Assembly: GCF_001717955.1 (NCBI RefSeq)
Contig: NZ_CP014168.1
Location: forward strand, 3,689,501-3,753,500
Source: Sphingomonas panacis
GTDB lineage: Bacteria; Pseudomonadota; Alphaproteobacteria; Sphingomonadales; Sphingomonadaceae
Direction of reading: 5' to 3'
Length of the DNA: 64,000 nt
In this document: positions 24,911 through 34,000 of the stretch, piece by piece
Layout: every line of letters begins with the position of its first letter
How positions within the stretch are numbered: the stretch's first letter is position 1
The notes under the pieces: model-generated
Seen by the model: the letters and a program-made list of their open reading frames with translations, nothing else
Told to the model about the DNA's origin: nothing
Database searches by the model: none
Made by a program: the position numbers and the translations under genes

Positions 24911-26685
24911 CCGCGAAGTTCATTCTCGCTTGTACGCTTAGCCTGCTGCCCGTCGCCGCCTTCGCCGAACCGGCGGTTCCGATGACGACGGGTTCCGTCT
25001 CCTCCCAACTCGCCGCCATCCCCACCCAGCTCGATGCCGAGCAACGCGCCGGCTACAGCGCGGTCTTCGCCAGCATCCGCGCGCAGAAATGGCAGGACGC
25101 GCGGCTCCAGCTCGACGCGATGAAGCCCGGCCCGCTCCACGCCATCGCGCGCGCCGAACTCGTCACGTCGAAGGGATCGCCCAAGGCCGATCTCGATCCG
25201 CTGATGAAACTGCTCGCCGATGCGCCCGAACTGCCGCAGGCGCAGCAGATCTATACGCTCGCCTCTTCGCGCGGCGGCGTCGGGCTGCCCGCGCTGCCGT
25301 TCGCGCGCAAGCTCGCGTGGATCGACGGCGCGCCGCAGCGCCAGCGCGCCAAGGCGATCAAGAGCGACATGGTTGCCGGCGAGCTCGCGATCCGCATGCA
25401 GCCGTTCGTGAAGGCCGATGACGGCGCTTCGGCGCAGGCCCTGCTCGAATCGATGCCCGGCCTGTCGAGCGACGCGACGACAGAGTGGCAGCAGCGCGTG
25501 GCGTGGATGTATTATCTCTCCGGCGACGACGTGAACGCGCGCACGATGGCGGCCAAGGCGTCCTCGGGCTATGGCGACTGGGCAGTGCAGGGCAATTGGG
25601 TCGGCGCGCTCGCGGCATGGCGGCAGCACGACTGCACCGCCGCCAGCACCGGCTTCGAAACCGTCGCGGCGCGCGCTTCCGACGTCGAACTTCGCGCCGC
25701 CGGCCTGTATTGGGCGGCACGCGCCGACATGGTCTGCGCACGGCCCGACCGGATCGAGGCGCGGCTGAAGAGCGCCGCGCAATATCGCGAGACCTTCTAC
25801 GGGCTGCTATCACGGCAGGCGCTAGGTATCCGCGATCCGCTGCCGCACGCCGGCGCCGCGGCCTTCGCGCGCGACTGGGATCTGCTGTCGCGCCGCCCCA
25901 ATATCCACGTCGCCGCCGCGCTCGCCGAAATCGGCGAGAGCGATCTCGCCGACGAGGTGATCCGCCAGCAGGCGCGAATCGGCGATCCGTCCGAATTCCC
26001 CGCGCTGGTGCGCTTCACCGAGGCGCTCAACCTGCCGGCTACTCTGGTGTGGCTGTCGCACAATGGCCCGGTCGGCGCGACGCCGCCGGTCGAGGCGCGC
26101 TTCCCCTCGCCCAACTGGACGCCCGATGGCGGCTGGCGCGTCGACAAGGCTTTGGTGTTCGCGCACACGCTCCAGGAATCGCGCTTCCGCACCACCGTCA
26201 CCAGCCCGGCAGGCGCGTTCGGGCTGATGCAGGTGATGCCCGCCGCCGCCAGTGACATCGCGCGCAAACATGGCCGCAGCTACGACCGCGCCGCGCTGTC
26301 GCGGCCGGGCGCCAACATGGAAGTCGGCCAGTCCTATCTCGAACAGTTGCGCGATCAGTCCTGCACCGGCGGGCTGCTGCCCAAGGTGATCGCGGCGTAC
26401 AACGCCGGCCCGCTGCCGGTCTCGCTCTGGAACGCGCAGGCGCGCGATGGCGGCGATCCGTTGCTCTATATCGAATCGATCCCCTATTGGGAAACGCGCG
26501 GCTACGTGACGACGGTGCTGCGCAATTATTGGGTCTATGAGGGGCAGACCGGCAAGAAGGCCTCGCCAAGCCGTGCCGCACTGGCGCAGGGGCTGTGGCC
26601 GCGCTTCCCCGGGATGCCGGGCGCGAGCGCGGTTCGGATGACCGCTACGGGCATCAAGCCGATATCGATCGCCAGTGCCAATTGA
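24907..26685 (+). CDS. Soluble lytic murein transglycosylase (SLT family 1)
   Basis: 592 residues from GTG 24907. Signal peptide residues 1-20 (ends AAFAEP). A long alpha-superhelical U-like domain (about 30-400) precedes a C-terminal SLT domain with E424 in HTLQESRF as the catalytic acid, then [13 protein letters not shown], a [12 protein letters not shown] segment and VIAAYNAGP. It cleaves the MurNAc-GlcNAc bond of peptidoglycan to form 1,6-anhydro products in the periplasm. Overlaps moaB by 11 bases. Confidence 0.92.
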   Translation: MTAKFILACTLSLLPVAAFAEPAVPMTTGSVSSQLAAIPTQLDAEQRAGYSAVFASIRAQKWQDARLQLDAMKPGPLHAIARAELVTSKGSPKADLDPLMKLLADAPELPQAQQIYTLASSRGGVGLPALPFARKLAWIDGAPQRQRAKAIKSDMVAGELAIRMQPFVKADDGASAQALLESMPGLSSDATTEWQQRVAWMYYLSGDDVNARTMAAKASSGYGDWAVQGNWVGALAAWRQHDCTAASTGFETVAARASDVELRAAGLYWAARADMVCARPDRIEARLKSAAQYRETFYGLLSRQALGIRDPLPHAGAAAFARDWDLLSRRPNIHVAAALAEIGESDLADEVIRQQARIGDPSEFPALVRFTEALNLPATLVWLSHNGPVGATPPVEARFPSPNWTPDGGWRVDKALVFAHTLQESRFRTTVTSPAGAFGLMQVMPAAASDIARKHGRSYDRAALSRPGANMEVGQSYLEQLRDQSCTGGLLPKVIAAYNAGPLPVSLWNAQARDGGDPLLYIESIPYWETRGYVTTVLRNYWVYEGQTGKKASPSRAALAQGLWPRFPGMPGASAVRMTATGIKPISIASAN

Positions 26686-27202
26686 CCTGAACGCCGCGTT
26701 CCTGCCGGTCAGGATCGCGGTGCTCACCATCTCCGACACACGCACGCTTGCCGATGACCGATCGGGCGACACGCTGATCGCGCGGCTGACCGAGGCGGGG
26801 CATATCCTCGCCGACCGCCGGATCGTTAAGGACGATGCCGACACGATCGTCGCGCGGCTGCACGCGCTGATCGACGATCCCGAGGTGGATTGCATCATCA
26901 CCACCGGCGGCACCGGCGTGACCGGCCGCGACGTGACCCCGGAAGCGATCGAGCGCGTTGCCGACAAGATGATTCCCGGGTTCGGCGAGCTGTTCCGCTG
27001 GCTGAGCTTCAAGACGATCGGCACATCGACCGTGCAATCGCGCGCGTGCGCGTGCGTGACTCGCGGCACCTATATCTTCGCGCTGCCGGGCTCGACCGGC
27101 GCGGTGAAGGACGGATGGGACGGCATCCTCAAGGACCAGCTCGACAGCCGCCACAAGCCCTGCAACTTCGTCGAACTGATGCCGCGCCTGCTGGAGCGCT
27201 GA
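26675..27202 (+). CDS. moaB: Molybdopterin adenylyltransferase-like protein MoaB
   Basis: 175 residues from GTG 26675, overlapping the transglycosylase end by 11 bases. The MoCF_biosynth fold is shown by [11 protein letters not shown], the substrate loop [17 protein letters not shown] and [14 protein letters not shown]. MoaB/Mog proteins adenylate molybdopterin before molybdenum insertion; MoaB of E. coli itself is inactive, so the precise role is uncertain. No other moa genes are near. A hairpin follows. Confidence 0.9.
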   Translation: MPIDLNAAFLPVRIAVLTISDTRTLADDRSGDTLIARLTEAGHILADRRIVKDDADTIVARLHALIDDPEVDCIITTGGTGVTGRDVTPEAIERVADKMIPGFGELFRWLSFKTIGTSTVQSRACACVTRGTYIFALPGSTGAVKDGWDGILKDQLDSRHKPCNFVELMPRLLER

Positions 27203-27227
27203 CCGCACCCGCTCAAAAGCGGTGCGG
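27203..27227. terminator. Hairpin after moaB, facing tRNA-His
   Basis: Stem CCGCACC / GGTGCGG extended by CGCT/AGCG around a CAAA-type loop, directly after the moaB stop and before the 3' end of the convergent tRNA gene. A bidirectional terminator is inferred. Confidence 0.5.
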
Positions 27228-27233
27228 GGAAAA

Positions 27234-27311
27234 TGGGGCGACCGACGGGACTTGAACCCGCAACATCCGGCATCACAAGCCGACGCTCTAACCAATTGAA
27301 CTACGATCGCC
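27234..27311 (-). tRNA. tRNA-His (anticodon GTG)
   Basis: Clover-leaf fits: G-1 plus acceptor GCGATCG / CGGTCGC, D arm GTTC...GAGC, anticodon loop TTGTGAT with GTG, T arm GCGGG-TTCAAGT-CCCG(T). G-1 faces C73 as expected for tRNA-His, and CCA is encoded. Confidence 0.95.
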
Positions 27312-27359
27312 GTTAGAAGGCGCGCTCCTAGCGGGCGGGGGGGCCGCCCGTCAAGGCCA

Positions 27360-28085
27360 TCAAAGCTTCCCTTCGATCGAAAGCACATATCCCGTGTCGC
27401 CGCGCTGGAATCCGGCGCGCGCGAGCCGGTCCGCCGCTGCGGGGTCGTCCGAGCGGATCGTCAGGTCGGCGTGGTAGCGCCCGTCCTGCCACAGCCGCAG
27501 CACGGCGCTTTCGGCGCCGGCCGGGCTGGCGAGCGGCAGCAGCAGCGCACCCGCGTCACAGCGCGCCTCGCCCGCCATGCCCTGCCCCAGCGCGATGCCG
27601 CCGATATCGCCGCTCAGCGACGCCTTCACGCGGCCGCTTGCGCGCACGCAATCGCCACCTTCGAAGCGGACATCGACCGAATCGAGATCGAGCGTGGAAA
27701 TCGGCGCGGGCGCGAAGATGTTGCCGGTCGGAACGCTCGCGGTCATGCCGGACAGGCCGAAGCTGTGCCGGCTGATTTCGATCGCACCATCGATGCTGCG
27801 GCCGAGATCGCTCGCCTTGCCGGTCAGCGAAACGCGCGCCCGCCCGACCAGCAGCGCGAGCGGCGACACCGCGACATGCAAATCGCCGAGCGCGATCCGC
27901 CCGACCTGCGCCTCGCGCAGCGCGCCGCCCCAGACGCTGCCCTCGACCGCACGCGCGGTCAGACCCTGTTCGCCCACGCCGATCACGCCGAGCGCGACTC
28001 GCATCGGCAGCAAGGCGACCAGAGCGACCACGAACACCGCGCCGAACATCGCGACCGGGCCGGTGGTCAGGCGAATCCGCTTCAC
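27360..28085 (-). CDS. gspN: Type II secretion system protein N
   Basis: 241 residues from ATG 28085, last gene of the gsp operon; start overlaps the gspM stop by four bases. One N-terminal membrane helix (residues about 10-34) then a beta-rich periplasmic domain typical of GspN (LTARAVEGSVWGGALREAQVG; ISTLDLDSVDVRFEGGDC). GspN is present in only some T2SS; its role is unsettled. C-terminal strand YVLSIEGKL. Confidence 0.85.
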   Translation of the reverse strand: MKRIRLTTGPVAMFGAVFVVALVALLPMRVALGVIGVGEQGLTARAVEGSVWGGALREAQVGRIALGDLHVAVSPLALLVGRARVSLTGKASDLGRSIDGAIEISRHSFGLSGMTASVPTGNIFAPAPISTLDLDSVDVRFEGGDCVRASGRVKASLSGDIGGIALGQGMAGEARCDAGALLLPLASPAGAESAVLRLWQDGRYHADLTIRSDDPAAADRLARAGFQRGDTGYVLSIEGKL

Positions 28086-28558
28086 TGGCCTTGCGCCTTG
28101 ACCGTCATCTGCACCGCCACGGTCCTGTCGCCATTGTCGGTCGCAGACAGCGAATCGACGAGGATGCCGCTGCCTTCGAGCATCGCGACCCAGCCGAGCA
28201 GCGCGGCGGGCTTCGCCTTGGCGATGGCGATCTGAACGCCACCGCCGGGCGCCGGGCCGACGCTGGCGAGATCGAACCCGGCTTCGTTGGCGCGGTCGCG
28301 AATCACGGTGTCGAGCGGGCCGGAAAGCTGTGCCCCGCCGCCGCGGCGCAGCACCTGGACGGCGCGCACCCGCGTCTGCGTTTCGCCGAGGCGGATCACC
28401 GCATCGGTATGCCGCGTCTTTGCCGAGGCCAGCGCATCGCCGATCGGCAGATACAGCACCCAGACCACGGTGACGACGAACAGCGCCGCCATGACGATGA
28501 GAAGGTGCTTCTCACGCGGCGAACGTCCGTCGAACCAGAGCTTGAACGTCGCGATCAT
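28082..28558 (-). CDS. gspM: Type II secretion system protein M
   Basis: 158 residues from ATG 28558 overlapping the gspL stop by four bases. Short cytoplasmic N terminus (FKLWFDGRSPREKHLL), one membrane helix at about 20-38, then a ferredoxin-like periplasmic domain. GspM joins GspL, GspE and GspC in the inner-membrane platform. Confidence 0.87.
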   Translation of the reverse strand: MIATFKLWFDGRSPREKHLLIVMAALFVVTVVWVLYLPIGDALASAKTRHTDAVIRLGETQTRVRAVQVLRRGGGAQLSGPLDTVIRDRANEAGFDLASVGPAPGGGVQIAIAKAKPAALLGWVAMLEGSGILVDSLSATDNGDRTVAVQMTVKAQGQ

Positions 28559-29649
28559 TGCGGCTTCACCGTCAGCGTTCCCGTGATCCGTCCGCCCGAT
28601 GCGGTGAGCGCGGCACCGGGATCGACCGCCAGCGCGGCGGCGCGAAGCCGTTGCTGGAGGTCGGTCGCCGCGCCCTCGCCGTCCGCCGCGATACCGACGC
28701 GAAGCGTGCCGTCGGACGCGAAGGTGAGGTTCGTCACCTCCACGCCGCGCACCGCGCGCACCGCGCTGAACACGGTCGCGGCGGTGCGGCTGAACCCCAG
28801 CCCCGGCCCGCGCAGCCGCGCGAGACGCGCGTCGAGCTGACGATCGGCATCGTTAACGGTTTCGCCCTGCGGCAGCCCGGCACGCGCGGCAAGATCGGCA
28901 CGCTGTTCGAGATCGGCGGCGGCGACGTTGTACTTGACGATCTGCACGATCGAGATCGCCAGACTCACCCCGAGGATTCCCAGCCCAAGCCAGCCGAGCC
29001 GCCGCACCAGCGCCCAATCGACCGTGAAGCGCGTGCGGCGTGCGAACAGGCCCTGCCGCAGATCGAGCGTGGGCGCCGCCACCGCGGCGACAATCGCCGC
29101 GTCGAGCTGCGCGCCTTCCAGCCGATCGGGTGCGGTGCCCCCGGTGATGAGCGCGGTCAGTCCGGCTTCGTCGGCAAATCCCGTGGTCACGCCGCGCACG
29201 ACGGTTTCGCCGTCCAGATCGGCCGCGATGAAACCGCTTTCCGGGCGCGGCAACAGCATCGGCGCGGGCAACAACACCCCTGCCTCGATGCCGTTCGCGG
29301 CCAGCACGTCCAACCAGCCGCGCATCTGCGCCAGCGCCACGACGCCGATCGGGCGCTCGCTGCCGCTCGCCTCGCGGCCGACCGCGACATGCACCTCGCT
29401 GAGCGGCGCCGCGCTCGCATCAGCGGCGAGGATTCGTGCCGCCGTCACCGCCTGCGCGGCCGAGCGATCGGGCAAGTCGGCCCAGTGCAGCGTCACCGCA
29501 TCGGCTGGCGTCACCACCACCGGCGGCGCACCTTCGGGCGAGAGCGTCGGCAGCCCCGCGCCCCGCGCCGCGACCACGCCATCCTTGACGCGAAGCCAGC
29601 GCCACGGCGCGATCGCACCCGGCAGGAACAGGACGAGGGTTTCGCTCAT
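28555..29649 (-). CDS. gspL: Type II secretion system protein L
   Basis: 364 residues from ATG 29649 (4-base overlap with gspK). The N-terminal cytoplasmic actin-like domain (1-200) begins LVLFLPGAIAPWRWLRV; one membrane helix at about 215-235 (LGWLGLGILGVSLAISIVQI); the C-terminal part is a periplasmic ferredoxin-like domain. It anchors the GspE ATPase to the inner membrane. Confidence 0.87.
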   Translation of the reverse strand: MSETLVLFLPGAIAPWRWLRVKDGVVAARGAGLPTLSPEGAPPVVVTPADAVTLHWADLPDRSAAQAVTAARILAADASAAPLSEVHVAVGREASGSERPIGVVALAQMRGWLDVLAANGIEAGVLLPAPMLLPRPESGFIAADLDGETVVRGVTTGFADEAGLTALITGGTAPDRLEGAQLDAAIVAAVAAPTLDLRQGLFARRTRFTVDWALVRRLGWLGLGILGVSLAISIVQIVKYNVAAADLEQRADLAARAGLPQGETVNDADRQLDARLARLRGPGLGFSRTAATVFSAVRAVRGVEVTNLTFASDGTLRVGIAADGEGAATDLQQRLRAAALAVDPGAALTASGGRITGTLTVKPQ

Positions 29650-30632
29650 GACAGCTCACCCCATTGCCGCGAGACGAGCCGTGCGGGAAGGGTCGATGCG
29701 TCGATCAGGCTGTTTTGTTGAAGATCGGTGCCGTTCACGCGCACGTCCATGCGCAACGCGAACCATTTGGTGGTCACGGCGCTTAGCGACGGCGCATCGC
29801 CCGTGTTCCCCGCCGCGCCGAAGGCTGACGACTGCCAGAATTTCGTCGTGCTGTCATAGCCGGTCGCGGGTCTGCCGAGCAGAGCGCGCCGCACCGCCGC
29901 GACGTTGGGGGCGCCGGGCGTCAGCACCGCGAGCAGTGGCGCCTGTTCGGGCAGCATGGTGTTGACGTTGGGTTGCGCGGGCTGGGCTATCGGCAATGCA
30001 CATACCCACGGGCGCAGTGCAGCGTAGATTTCGGGGGTGACGCCCATCACCGCGCGGAGTTCGCTCGGGTCGGTCATCAACGTGTTGGCGGTGCGGTACG
30101 GCGTTTCGAGCCCGGCATAGTCGCCGTCCTCCGCGCCGCCGCTCAGCGGCTGCGTGTCGCTGTCGATCCAGTCGGTCGCCGCCGCCGCAATCCCTTCGGG
30201 CGAGCGCGCGGGCGCGCCGACGAGGCGGATCAGGCTGGCGAACTGCGCTGCCGTGGCCGGATTGGCGACATAGCTGCCGTCGGACTGTTTGAGAACGAGG
30301 CCGTTGAGGTTGAAGCAGTTGCCGCCGTCGGTGATGCGCAGCGTGGCGATACCGCCCGTCACCGGCAGCGGGATCGGCGTGTCGCTCCAGCCGCCCGCCA
30401 ACGTCACGCGCGTGGCGTCTTGCCCGAGGAGATCGCTGATCCGGTTGATCGCAAGCGCCTCGCCGGCTTCCGCGAAGGCGCGCGCCTGATCAAGCGCGAT
30501 GGCATTGCCGCCCAGCTTGGTGGCGATCCGCAGCCGCTCGAGCGCGGTCGCCGCCAGCACCGCGATCACCGCGACGAGCAGCAGCACCGTGAGCAGCGCG
30601 GCGCCGGTCTCCGAAGGCTTATGCTCAGCCAC
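29646..30632 (-). CDS. gspK: Type II secretion minor pseudopilin K
   Basis: 328 residues from GTG 30632, which overlaps the gspJ stop by eight bases. A longer frame runs back through gspJ and is rejected. The leader MAEHKPSETG ends in the prepilin peptidase site G10/A11; position +5 is Thr not Glu, as is usual for GspK. A hydrophobic helix follows, then a large alpha domain. It caps the pseudopilus with GspI and GspJ. Confidence 0.88.
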   Translation of the reverse strand: MAEHKPSETGAALLTVLLLVAVIAVLAATALERLRIATKLGGNAIALDQARAFAEAGEALAINRISDLLGQDATRVTLAGGWSDTPIPLPVTGGIATLRITDGGNCFNLNGLVLKQSDGSYVANPATAAQFASLIRLVGAPARSPEGIAAAATDWIDSDTQPLSGGAEDGDYAGLETPYRTANTLMTDPSELRAVMGVTPEIYAALRPWVCALPIAQPAQPNVNTMLPEQAPLLAVLTPGAPNVAAVRRALLGRPATGYDSTTKFWQSSAFGAAGNTGDAPSLSAVTTKWFALRMDVRVNGTDLQQNSLIDASTLPARLVSRQWGELS

Positions 30633-31326
30633 CTTTGCGCTCGCCGTAGCCGGTGCCGACGAGGAACAGTTCGCGAAATTCGGTGCCGTCGTCGCGTACC
30701 AGCCGCATCTCCAGCGCCTGCGGCAGCGGGCTCTGCGGCGAGCCTTCCCAATGGTCGCTCCACGCGCCGTTGACACGGTAGCGCAAGCCGACCTGCCGCA
30801 CCTTCGCGAGCATCGCCGTCGCCGGATAGGGCGCGGCGCCGTCGAGCATCGTATAGGCGATGCGCGTGAGCGTATTGCCGTCGAGCCGGTATTCGACCTT
30901 CTGCAAGCCGGCGCGGCGCGCACCATCGAGGTTGCTCCAGCCGCCGCGCACCAGCCGCAGCATCGGGCTTGCCCCGGAGCCGGTTTCGCCGGTGAACGCG
31001 GGCAGCAGGTCACCGCGATCGTTGCGCGTCTGCCGAAGCGAAGCCTGCGCAAGATCGGCCTGCATCATCGAGGCGAGGCGGTTGAGCGCGGAGGTGTCAT
31101 CGAGCTTGCCCGCCATCACGCCCTGCGCGCGCACGCTGAACGACAGCAATGCGACTCCGGCGGCGGCCAGCATGCCGAAGATGAGGAGCGAGATCATCAC
31201 TTCGACGAGGGTGAAGCCACGTTCGCCGCCCCGCGAAGCGGCCGCTGCGGAGTCGGAGGCCCAGGCAGCGTTCCGCCCGTGGCTCTGGCCCCCCGCGTTC
31301 GCGGGGGAACGGTGGAGTCTGCTCAC
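30625..31326 (-). CDS. gspJ: Type II secretion minor pseudopilin J with unusually long leader
   Basis: 233 residues from GTG 31326, whose GTGA overlaps the gspI stop. The prepilin site is G37/F38 (GERGFTLVEVMISLLIFG). The 37-residue leader is far longer than the 6-15 residues of its neighbours and contains SPANAGG, encoded by a repeat-like hairpin at 31290-31307. The pseudopilin body is normal to the end. A later, non-standard start could shorten the leader; none with a good ribosome site is visible. Confidence 0.85.
   Translation of the reverse strand: MSRLHRSPANAGGQSHGRNAAWASDSAAAASRGGERGFTLVEVMISLLIFGMLAAAGVALLSFSVRAQGVMAGKLDDTSALNRLASMMQADLAQASLRQTRNDRGDLLPAFTGETGSGASPMLRLVRGGWSNLDGARRAGLQKVEYRLDGNTLTRIAYTMLDGAAPYPATAMLAKVRQVGLRYRVNGAWSDHWEGSPQSPLPQALEMRLVRDDGTEFRELFLVGTGYGERKGG
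31256..31316. repeat. Palindromic element (family E) in the gspJ leader
   Basis: Holds a perfect hairpin CCCCCGCG-TT-CGCGGGGG (31290-31307) flanked by CCAGGCAG and GAACGGTGG, the layout of sphingomonad intergenic palindromes. It lies in the 5' end of gspJ. A single copy here, so identity as a repeat is inferred. Confidence 0.45.
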
Positions 31327-31700
31327 GATCCGCTCCCTGACCGGATCATCGTCAGCCTGCCCGCCGGGCGGCCATCGCTGTCGGAGACAGTCACGTCGAT
31401 CTTGAGGATCCGCGAGTCCCCCGTCGCGGCGACGGTGCGCGTCCAGGTCCACGCCTTGCCGCCGTTCTGTTCGGTGCCGCTGGCGAGGCCGAGCGTGGGC
31501 GGCTTGGCGTCGGTCACCGCCTCGATCGCGACGTTGCGCGCGACGATCTGCCCGGTCAGCGTCGAATCGAGGATGCCCGCCCCCCGGATCGTCGCCCCTT
31601 CGAGCCGGATCAGCGCGAGCGCGGCGAGCGCGAACACGGCGAGCGCGACCATCATTTCGATGAGGGTGAATCCCCGCGAACGGATTGCGCGATCAGCCAT
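31323..31700 (-). CDS. gspI: Type II secretion minor pseudopilin I
   Basis: 125 residues from ATG 31700, overlapping the gspH end by eight bases. Leader MADRAIRSRG, cleavage G10/F11 with FTLIEMMVALAVFALAALAL helix and Glu at +5. Short C-terminal domain of normal size. Forms the tip complex with GspJ and GspK. Confidence 0.88.
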   Translation of the reverse strand: MADRAIRSRGFTLIEMMVALAVFALAALALIRLEGATIRGAGILDSTLTGQIVARNVAIEAVTDAKPPTLGLASGTEQNGGKAWTWTRTVAATGDSRILKIDVTVSDSDGRPAGRLTMIRSGSGS

Positions 31701-32202
31701 CGACCCGCACCGCCCCGTCGGCGCCGACATGCACGTCGCGGGCCTCGCCGTCGCGCAACAGGCGCACATCGAAGGGGCGGTCGGCGATGCCGGTCGAATC
31801 GAACACCACGCGGTCGCGGCCGGTCACGCTCGTCGCGGCCTGCGTGCCCGCGCTCCATTTGGTGACCTGAAGCGGCTTGTCGGATATCGCCTGCCACGTC
31901 CCGTCGCGCCGTACCTCGAAACCATAGCCTGCCGGCGTCACCCACAGGCTGACCGGGCGCGCCTCGACGATGGCGAGATCATGCGCGGCGCGGGCGCGGA
32001 GCGCGAAGCGCGCCGCCTCGTCGCCGAGCCGGCCGCGCGGATCCGGCAGGCTCAACGCCACCGCCGCCGAGGCGAGGCCGATGATGGTGACGACGATCAT
32101 CAGCTCGACAAGCGTGAAGCCGTGTTCGGCGGAACGCCGAACGGGCGTGAAGCCGTGTTCGGCGTGTGGCCGGGGTTTACTCCCAGCTACCAATATCGGC
32201 AT
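31693..32202 (-). CDS. gspH: Type II secretion minor pseudopilin H with duplicated cleavage region
   Basis: 169 residues from ATG 32202, which overlaps the gspG end by 26 bases; a later GTG is possible. The prepilin site is G28/F29 (AEHGFTLVELMIVVTIIGLA). The hexapeptide AEHGFT also occurs 11 residues earlier (14-19) because of a 33-base tandem duplication of DNA. The first copy (HGFTPV) lacks the +5 Glu, so the second is the likely real site. GspH bridges the major and tip pseudopilins. Confidence 0.86.
   Translation of the reverse strand: MPILVAGSKPRPHAEHGFTPVRRSAEHGFTLVELMIVVTIIGLASAAVALSLPDPRGRLGDEAARFALRARAAHDLAIVEARPVSLWVTPAGYGFEVRRDGTWQAISDKPLQVTKWSAGTQAATSVTGRDRVVFDSTGIADRPFDVRLLRDGEARDVHVGADGAVRVDG
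32112..32164. repeat. Short tandem duplication in the gspH leader
   Basis: The 20 bases from 32112 (GCGTGAAGCCGTGTTCGGCG) recur exactly from 32145, a period of 33 bases or 11 codons, so the frame is kept. Confidence 0.85.
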
Positions 32203-32620
32203 CGACGCCCTCACCGCCATCCTTGCCGTCGGCGCCGAGCGTCCAGACGTCCGCCTCGCCATGCTGGCCGGGAGAGGCATAGAGATAGGGGTGGTTCCAC
32301 GGATCGAGCGGCAATTTCTTGAGATAGCCGCCCTTCTGGTATTTGGACGGATCGCCGCCCGCCGGCGCGTTGACGAGCGCGTTGAGGCCATCGGACGTCG
32401 ACGGAAACGCGCCGTTCGAGAGCTTGTAGAGTTCGAGCGCCTGCTCGATCGTCGCGATGTCGGCCTTGGCGCGGGTGATACGGGCCTTGTCGCCGCTCGG
32501 GAAGACGTTGATGACGACGATCGCGGCGAGCAGCCCGATGATGACGATCACCACCATCAGTTCGACGAGGGTAAATCCTTCGTCCTTGCGGCGGCGCTTG
32601 ACGGTGCGGGGTCGGGTCAT
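32177..32620 (-). CDS. gspG: Type II secretion major pseudopilin G
   Basis: 147 residues from ATG 32620 (GAGG six bases upstream); an ATG four codons earlier is less likely. Leader ends G15/F16 (KDEGFTLVELMVVIVIIGLL). The C-terminal half has the calcium-loop region with PLDPWNHPYLYASPGQHG typical of GspG. It builds the pseudopilus shaft. Confidence 0.93.
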   Translation of the reverse strand: MTRPRTVKRRRKDEGFTLVELMVVIVIIGLLAAIVVINVFPSGDKARITRAKADIATIEQALELYKLSNGAFPSTSDGLNALVNAPAGGDPSKYQKGGYLKKLPLDPWNHPYLYASPGQHGEADVWTLGADGKDGGEGVDADIGSWE

Positions 32621-32636
32621 GACGGTCCTCATGAGA

Positions 32637-33863
32637 TCACTGGCCCGCCAGCGTGTTGAGCTGGAGGATCGGCAGTAGGATCGATAGCACGATCGCCGCG
32701 ACGACGCCTCCCATCACGACGATGATGAGCGGTTCGAGCAGTGACAAAGCGGTCGCGGTGAAGCGGTCGAACTCGCGCTCCAGATAATCGGCGGCGCGCG
32801 CGAGCATCTCGTCGAGCTGCCCCGCCGCCTCGCCCGAAGCGACCAGATAGGTGAGCAGCGGCGGGAACACGCCCGCGCGCAGCATCGCCGCCGAGAGGCT
32901 GCCGCCGCCGCGAATCGCCTCGACGATGTCATCGGTCGCGCGCCGCAGCCGGGCGTTGTGGATCGTGCCCGAGGTCAGCACCAGCCCGTCGAGCAGCGGC
33001 AACCGGCTCGCCACCATCGTCGCGAGCGTGCGCGCCATCCGCGCGGCGTGGAGATCGCGCAGCAGCCGGCCGAGCAAGGGCAAGCGCAGCAGCCATGTAT
33101 CGAAGCCATATTTGATCGCGGGGCGCTTCATGCCCTGCCAGAAGCCGACGCCGGCCAGCACCATCACCAGCACGATCAGCCACCACCAGCCGACCAGGAC
33201 GTGCGAGACGCCGATGACGAGGCGCGTCAGCAGCGGCAATTGCTGGCCGACGGTGTCGAACTGTTCGACCACCTGCGGCACGACGAACATCATCAGCGCG
33301 GTGACGACAGCCGTCGCGACCAGCGCGAGCACGGCCGGATAGGCGAGCGTCGTTAGGATCCTGCCGTTGATCTCGGCCTGCCGCTCCAGCAAGGCCGAGA
33401 GCCGTTCGAGGATTTCGGGCAACGCGCCGGACCGCTCGCCCGCCGCGACCATCGCGCGGTACAGCGGCGGGAAGCTCTTCGGCTCGCGCGCCATCGAATC
33501 GGCGAGGCGGCGCCCCTCCACCACGCCGGCATGGACCGAATGGACGATGTCGCGGACATGATCCTGCTCGGTCTGCCGCGTGATCGTGCGCAACGCCTCT
33601 TCGAGCGGCGAGACTCGGTTGAGCGTGGCGAGCTGGCGCGTGAACAAGGTGAGCTGCTTGGTGTTCATCCGCCGCCGGCCGATTCGGACGTTGGAGAACA
33701 ACGCCTTGCCGCGTGGCGGCGGCGGCGCGCCGGCGTCGAGCTTCAGGACGTACAGGCCCTTGCGATCGAGCGTCGCGCGCGCGGCGTCGATCGAGGGCGC
33801 CGCGACGTGACCGCGCACCTCCCGGCCCTTTGTGTCGATGACGAGATAGTCGAAGTCAGGCAC
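32637..33863 (-). CDS. gspF: Type II secretion inner-membrane platform protein F
   Basis: 408 residues from GTG 33863 (begins MPDFDYLVIDTKGREV, the normal GspF start). The frame extends to 34004 only because the palindromic repeat upstream is open; that extension is rejected. Two T2SSF domains (about 70-195 and 270-395) with three membrane helices. It couples the ATPase to pseudopilus assembly. Confidence 0.92.
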   Translation of the reverse strand: MPDFDYLVIDTKGREVRGHVAAPSIDAARATLDRKGLYVLKLDAGAPPPPRGKALFSNVRIGRRRMNTKQLTLFTRQLATLNRVSPLEEALRTITRQTEQDHVRDIVHSVHAGVVEGRRLADSMAREPKSFPPLYRAMVAAGERSGALPEILERLSALLERQAEINGRILTTLAYPAVLALVATAVVTALMMFVVPQVVEQFDTVGQQLPLLTRLVIGVSHVLVGWWWLIVLVMVLAGVGFWQGMKRPAIKYGFDTWLLRLPLLGRLLRDLHAARMARTLATMVASRLPLLDGLVLTSGTIHNARLRRATDDIVEAIRGGGSLSAAMLRAGVFPPLLTYLVASGEAAGQLDEMLARAADYLEREFDRFTATALSLLEPLIIVVMGGVVAAIVLSILLPILQLNTLAGQ

Positions 33864-33887
33864 GGGCCGTACCCGCGACGCGCAATG

Positions 33888-33991
33888 TGTCTCGACTTCG
33901 CTCGACACGAACAGGTGATTGAAACCTCCGTTCGTCCCGAGCGAAGTCGAGGGACACGCGCTGGTCCCTCGACTTCGCTCGGGACGAACGG
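33888..33991. repeat. Palindromic repeat family B, copy 1, between gspE and gspF
   Basis: A 63-bp perfect hairpin (33929-33991) with 28-base arms, CCGTTCGTCCCGAGCGAAGT at the left end, and an 8-base loop. A third arm (GTGTCTCGACTTCGCTCGAC) precedes it. It separates gspE from gspF where neighbouring gsp genes overlap. Confidence 0.88.
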
Positions 33992-34000
33992 CCGATGAAA

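Noticed and set aside
27234..27311. tRNA-His lacking the G-1 base
   Set aside because: A first alignment seemed to miss it, but placing U8 correctly shows G-1 opposite C73, with CCA encoded.
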